Shown piece by piece: positions 61,378 through 64,000 of a stretch of DNA of 64,000 nt. Each line of letters starts with the position of its first letter. Positions within the stretch are counted from its first letter, which is position 1. Below the pieces are notes generated by a model, which saw only the letters and a program-made list of their open reading frames with translations, was not told where the DNA came from and searched no databases. The stretch comes from an uncultured Bacteroidia bacterium (lineage in GTDB: Bacteria > Bacteroidota > Bacteroidia > Bacteroidales > ML635J-15): assembly GCA_902791865.1 (NCBI GenBank), contig CADAXK010000010.1:1-64000 (forward strand). The letters are read 5' to 3'. The translations under genes and the position numbers were made by a program.

Positions 61378-64000
61378 TTATCTTAATATGTACATTTTTC
61401 CGACTTCGCGCTTGAAATACTTGTCGGTACCGACATCGCGCTTTTCGATTTCCTCACCGTTTATCTTTGCTTTGACGGTATAGAAGTAAACCCCGTTTGC
61501 AAGCCTGTCGCCGTATGTATCGCAACCATCCCAAGCATATTCGGTAATGTTACGACCAATGGTAATCGGTCCAAGTTCTTCCATATATATGCGCTTGACA
61601 ATTTTACCTGTAATCGTAAAGATTTCTATTTCAAGTTCATCTGGAATTTCGCTGCCTGTAAGCTCGAAAACAAATCTGGTCTGCGAACTGAACGGATTAG
61701 GATAATTAATCAGATTGGTAATTGTTGATTTTGTAATTATGCAGAAATCAATTACATAGCTATTATCTCCCGACAAGTTTCCTGTGGCATCCTTTGCCTG
61801 CACCTGAAGCCTGTATGTTCCGTCCTCAGTAAATATCGGGCGATAGATAATTTTACAGCTGTTGTCGGGCAGTTCGGCAGGAACCCACTCCACTGTTTCC
61901 AAAGGATTTTCCTGAATGCCAAAACTTATTCGCTTTGCTTGCCCGGTTGTCAAATTTGTAAGATGCATCTCGAACAAGGAGGTGTCATTAAGCGCTAGAT
62001 ATTTATTTTCATCCTTGAGAGAAATCAGAATTTCTGGCTTTGCCGAAACTATTTCACCATTCATTATGAATTTTCCATCGAAACTTACTTCGAGCAAAGG
62101 ATTGGTTTTGTCGTTTGTTATGTAAAAATACTTTGATGCAATGTTGTTGTAATGGTATTGCTCTGGCTGATAATATGTTCCTGTCGCTTCGTTTATCGGA
62201 TTGAATTCCACCCAGATGCTGTTAAGACCAGAAAGTCCGAGAGTCGAGTAGCGTATGGTATCGCACAGGATGTCGTGTGCTGGATGAGGACGCAAGGTGC
62301 GTATGTCGATTAGAGTCTCGTTATTATGGCTGTCGCGAATCCAATACTTTACCACCAGACTGTCCATGTCGCTATTGCTGACATTGTGCGTTGAAATTGC
62401 AAAGACTAGTTCGTCGCCACGCTCTATTGTATCAGAATGGAAGAAATACCCAAGTTTGGGATCTATTGCTGTTTCGGGAACACCATCGAATCTTAGTTGC
62501 CACTTCTTTAGTTGCGGAGGAGTGCGATTTACCGTATCGCGAGTAAAAAGGTTTAACCGCAATTTAGGATATGTGCGATAGTCAATGAGATTCCCAAGTG
62601 CCGAAAGCAAAGGGAAGTCGGCTCCAATGCTATCGATTACAAGTTCTTCCTCGCCCGATGGACGGATTCCGTAAACCTCAAGCTTCAACTCGTCACCTTC
62701 TTCGCTCTCGTGTTGCCATTGTAGCGATCTCCACTGCATCGACGGTCCAACAACTGTGCTTGTAACGTATCCGTATGTGAAGTCGACAACAAGGTTAAGC
62801 GGATCCATGTCGATGTCGTCGCCAAATATTTCCCTGTGTATCGAAGGATTGCCCTTGCATGTACAGAAAATATATGCCTTGTTGTTGGGAACTGTACGAA
62901 TCTGCACAGAACCAAGGTTTTCCAAAGCCTGTTTCAGGCTTTCTGGCAAAGATGAAAAAGCAACGGTTCGCCATGAATATATAAGTATATAGTATCCGTT
63001 GGGAACATCGTTCAGAAGATTCATCATTCCGTTAAGGGCAGATGTGTTTATGTCGAATGTAAAATACGGCTGAGGTGTTGAAGCAGAAAAACACTTAGGA
63101 TAGTTTCTATGTCCATAATTATGCCTATTCGACTGCCATGCAAGCAATGTCATCGGATCAATTACAGCGACAACCATCGCCGAACCTGTGTTGCAGTTGC
63201 TATAGCCTCCTGTCTGCTGTCCGGTTGCATTGTCAATTGTCCAGCGCACTACATTGAATGTACTAGTACCGACATTAGCACGGTTGTGGCAATTGAGTTG
63301 CCTTTGTCCCTGCGTGTATGAGAAAACTTGCGTGCTTGGATTGTATTCAATAAAATTGAATTTGTCCTTCTTAAACTGGTAATAGTGCGCCTGTGACCAG
63401 CCTTCCTCCCCATCGATGTATATGAACGATGATTCTTTCCACGAATACTGACCTTCGTTTGATATTGCCGAAACTCGCCAGTAATAGACTGTATTTTCTG
63501 TCAGCGTAAACGGAACCTTCCATTTTATGATTCCACCTTCGCTACTTACTGTAGTTTCGCGCATCAACGGACTATTGAACCTGTCGGTAGTATCAATCTG
63601 GAAACTATATGTTACTGCTCCAAGGAACGGATCGCCAGTAGAAGCCACAAGCGATACCGTATCGTGCGGATAGATGGCATATTCGTACGGATAGATTGGA
63701 AATAAATCGCTAGACCTTATCATAAAGTCCATAGTAGCGTAATTGTTTGTTTCCGAAACCTCATCGACCTCATTCATGCCGTCAACATAAACGCGGATAC
63801 TATTCATTCCCGTGCCATCGATGATATTGGTTGGGATTCTTACGCTCACTGTCCTGCGGTAATAGCAACCGTCAACAATGGTTTCGTAGTGCGATTCATT
63901 GCCGTCGGGAAGTGTGCGCTCAACATACAAGTGGAAATTATTGGTAACTGCACGCCCAAAATTCTTTATGTCAACTACTACATCAAAGCTATCTACCACC
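61378..64000 (-). CDS. PorU2/C25-peptidase-like T9SS surface protein, C-terminal part
   Basis: The frame enters from beyond the right edge (about 874 residues visible); no true start is in the window. The visible part opens with a CARDB-like segment (VDSFDVVVDIKNFGRAVTNN, VYVDGMNEVDEVSETNNYAT), then an Fn3-like domain (TVYYWRVSAISNEGQYSWKE), a larger unassigned region with YYILIYSWRT and a PhosphoTyr-like pattern not seen, then a second CARDB-like domain. It ends in a distinctive tail: NYPNPFSSQTRFVFELTGSE, EIFTITGKIVKRIYMEELG, EYAWDGCDTYGDRLANGVYF and DKYFKREVGKMYILR. I know that tail from PorU2 and other C25 cysteine-peptidase-like proteins of T9SS bacteria. The catalytic part would be outside the window, so peptidase activity cannot be confirmed. 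Confidence 0.6.
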   Translation of the reverse strand, partial: VVDSFDVVVDIKNFGRAVTNNFHLYVERTLPDGNESHYETIVDGCYYRRTVSVRIPTNIIDGTGMNSIRVYVDGMNEVDEVSETNNYATMDFMIRSSDLFPIYPYEYAIYPHDTVSLVASTGDPFLGAVTYSFQIDTTDRFNSPLMRETTVSSEGGIIKWKVPFTLTENTVYYWRVSAISNEGQYSWKESSFIYIDGEEGWSQAHYYQFKKDKFNFIEYNPSTQVFSYTQGQRQLNCHNRANVGTSTFNVVRWTIDNATGQQTGGYSNCNTGSAMVVAVIDPMTLLAWQSNRHNYGHRNYPKCFSASTPQPYFTFDINTSALNGMMNLLNDVPNGYYILIYSWRTVAFSSLPESLKQALENLGSVQIRTVPNNKAYIFCTCKGNPSIHREIFGDDIDMDPLNLVVDFTYGYVTSTVVGPSMQWRSLQWQHESEEGDELKLEVYGIRPSGEEELVIDSIGADFPLLSALGNLIDYRTYPKLRLNLFTRDTVNRTPPQLKKWQLRFDGVPETAIDPKLGYFFHSDTIERGDELVFAISTHNVSNSDMDSLVVKYWIRDSHNNETLIDIRTLRPHPAHDILCDTIRYSTLGLSGLNSIWVEFNPINEATGTYYQPEQYHYNNIASKYFYITNDKTNPLLEVSFDGKFIMNGEIVSAKPEILISLKDENKYLALNDTSLFEMHLTNLTTGQAKRISFGIQENPLETVEWVPAELPDNSCKIIYRPIFTEDGTYRLQVQAKDATGNLSGDNSYVIDFCIITKSTITNLINYPNPFSSQTRFVFELTGSEIPDELEIEIFTITGKIVKRIYMEELGPITIGRNITEYAWDGCDTYGDRLANGVYFYTVKAKINGEEIEKRDVGTDKYFKREVGKMYILR

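Overview
The window looks like chromosomal DNA from an uncultured or little-studied member of the Bacteroidales. Supporting signs are many candidate promoters of the Bacteroidetes TAnnTTTG type, almost no Shine-Dalgarno sequences, a GH97 SusB-type glycosidase, the ssb-gldE-gldD-phosphopantetheinyl transferase gene order, and a row of very large proteins ending in type IX secretion system (T9SS) type A sorting domains. No rRNA, tRNA, CRISPR array, transposase or phage structural gene was recognised.

Bases 1-20,000 hold ordinary small operons. They include an FMN-reductase fragment and a protein with only the little-finger domain of a Y-family polymerase; a membrane protein with a winged-helix regulator; an ECF sigma factor with a SecDF-P1-like membrane partner; an M28 peptidase; a higBA-type toxin-antitoxin pair; a stand-alone Kinase-PolyVal protein; a CPBP protease, CAT-like enzyme and zinc-ribbon group; a ParE/RelE-like TA pair; a GNAT enzyme; a three-gene operon (membrane protein, O-methyltransferase, MptD-type ECF S component); an RlaP-like nucleotidyltransferase; a SHOCT protein; GH97; an ArnT/PMT-type glycosyltransferase; and an MBOAT acyltransferase. 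Bases 20,000-26,140 carry envelope genes: a DUF4870-like protein, a lipoprotein, an OmpA protein with three zinc ribbons, a phosphopantetheinyl transferase, gldD, gldE and ssb.

Bases 26,500-64,000 are a cell-surface locus, all on the minus strand. Three tandem paralogues (about 1,500-1,800 aa) share a C-terminal block and T9SS sorting domain. Then comes an 18.2-kb ORF for a 6,082-aa multidomain adhesin with FISUMP domains, GLUG motifs, SprB-like and HYR-like repeats, CDSYEW repeats and a T9SS tail. At the right edge is the C-terminal part of a PorU2/C25-peptidase-like protein. gldD and gldE in the same window fit a T9SS or gliding-type envelope, but no core T9SS translocon gene is present.

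The least expected feature is between the genes. Nearly every longer intergenic gap is built from a small set of recurring modules: perfect palindromes ending in TACA with different stems, AGACGCAAAATTTTGCGTCT, GAGCTAAAGGTT, GTTCAAGG runs, TTTACGA runs, and AATGGATAATTGACAATG-like runs. One module family lies in frame inside the phosphopantetheinyl transferase gene and also supplies its start codon. Two copies of a larger hairpin element share a conserved core but have different, self-complementary arms, and both lie directly after a stop codon.
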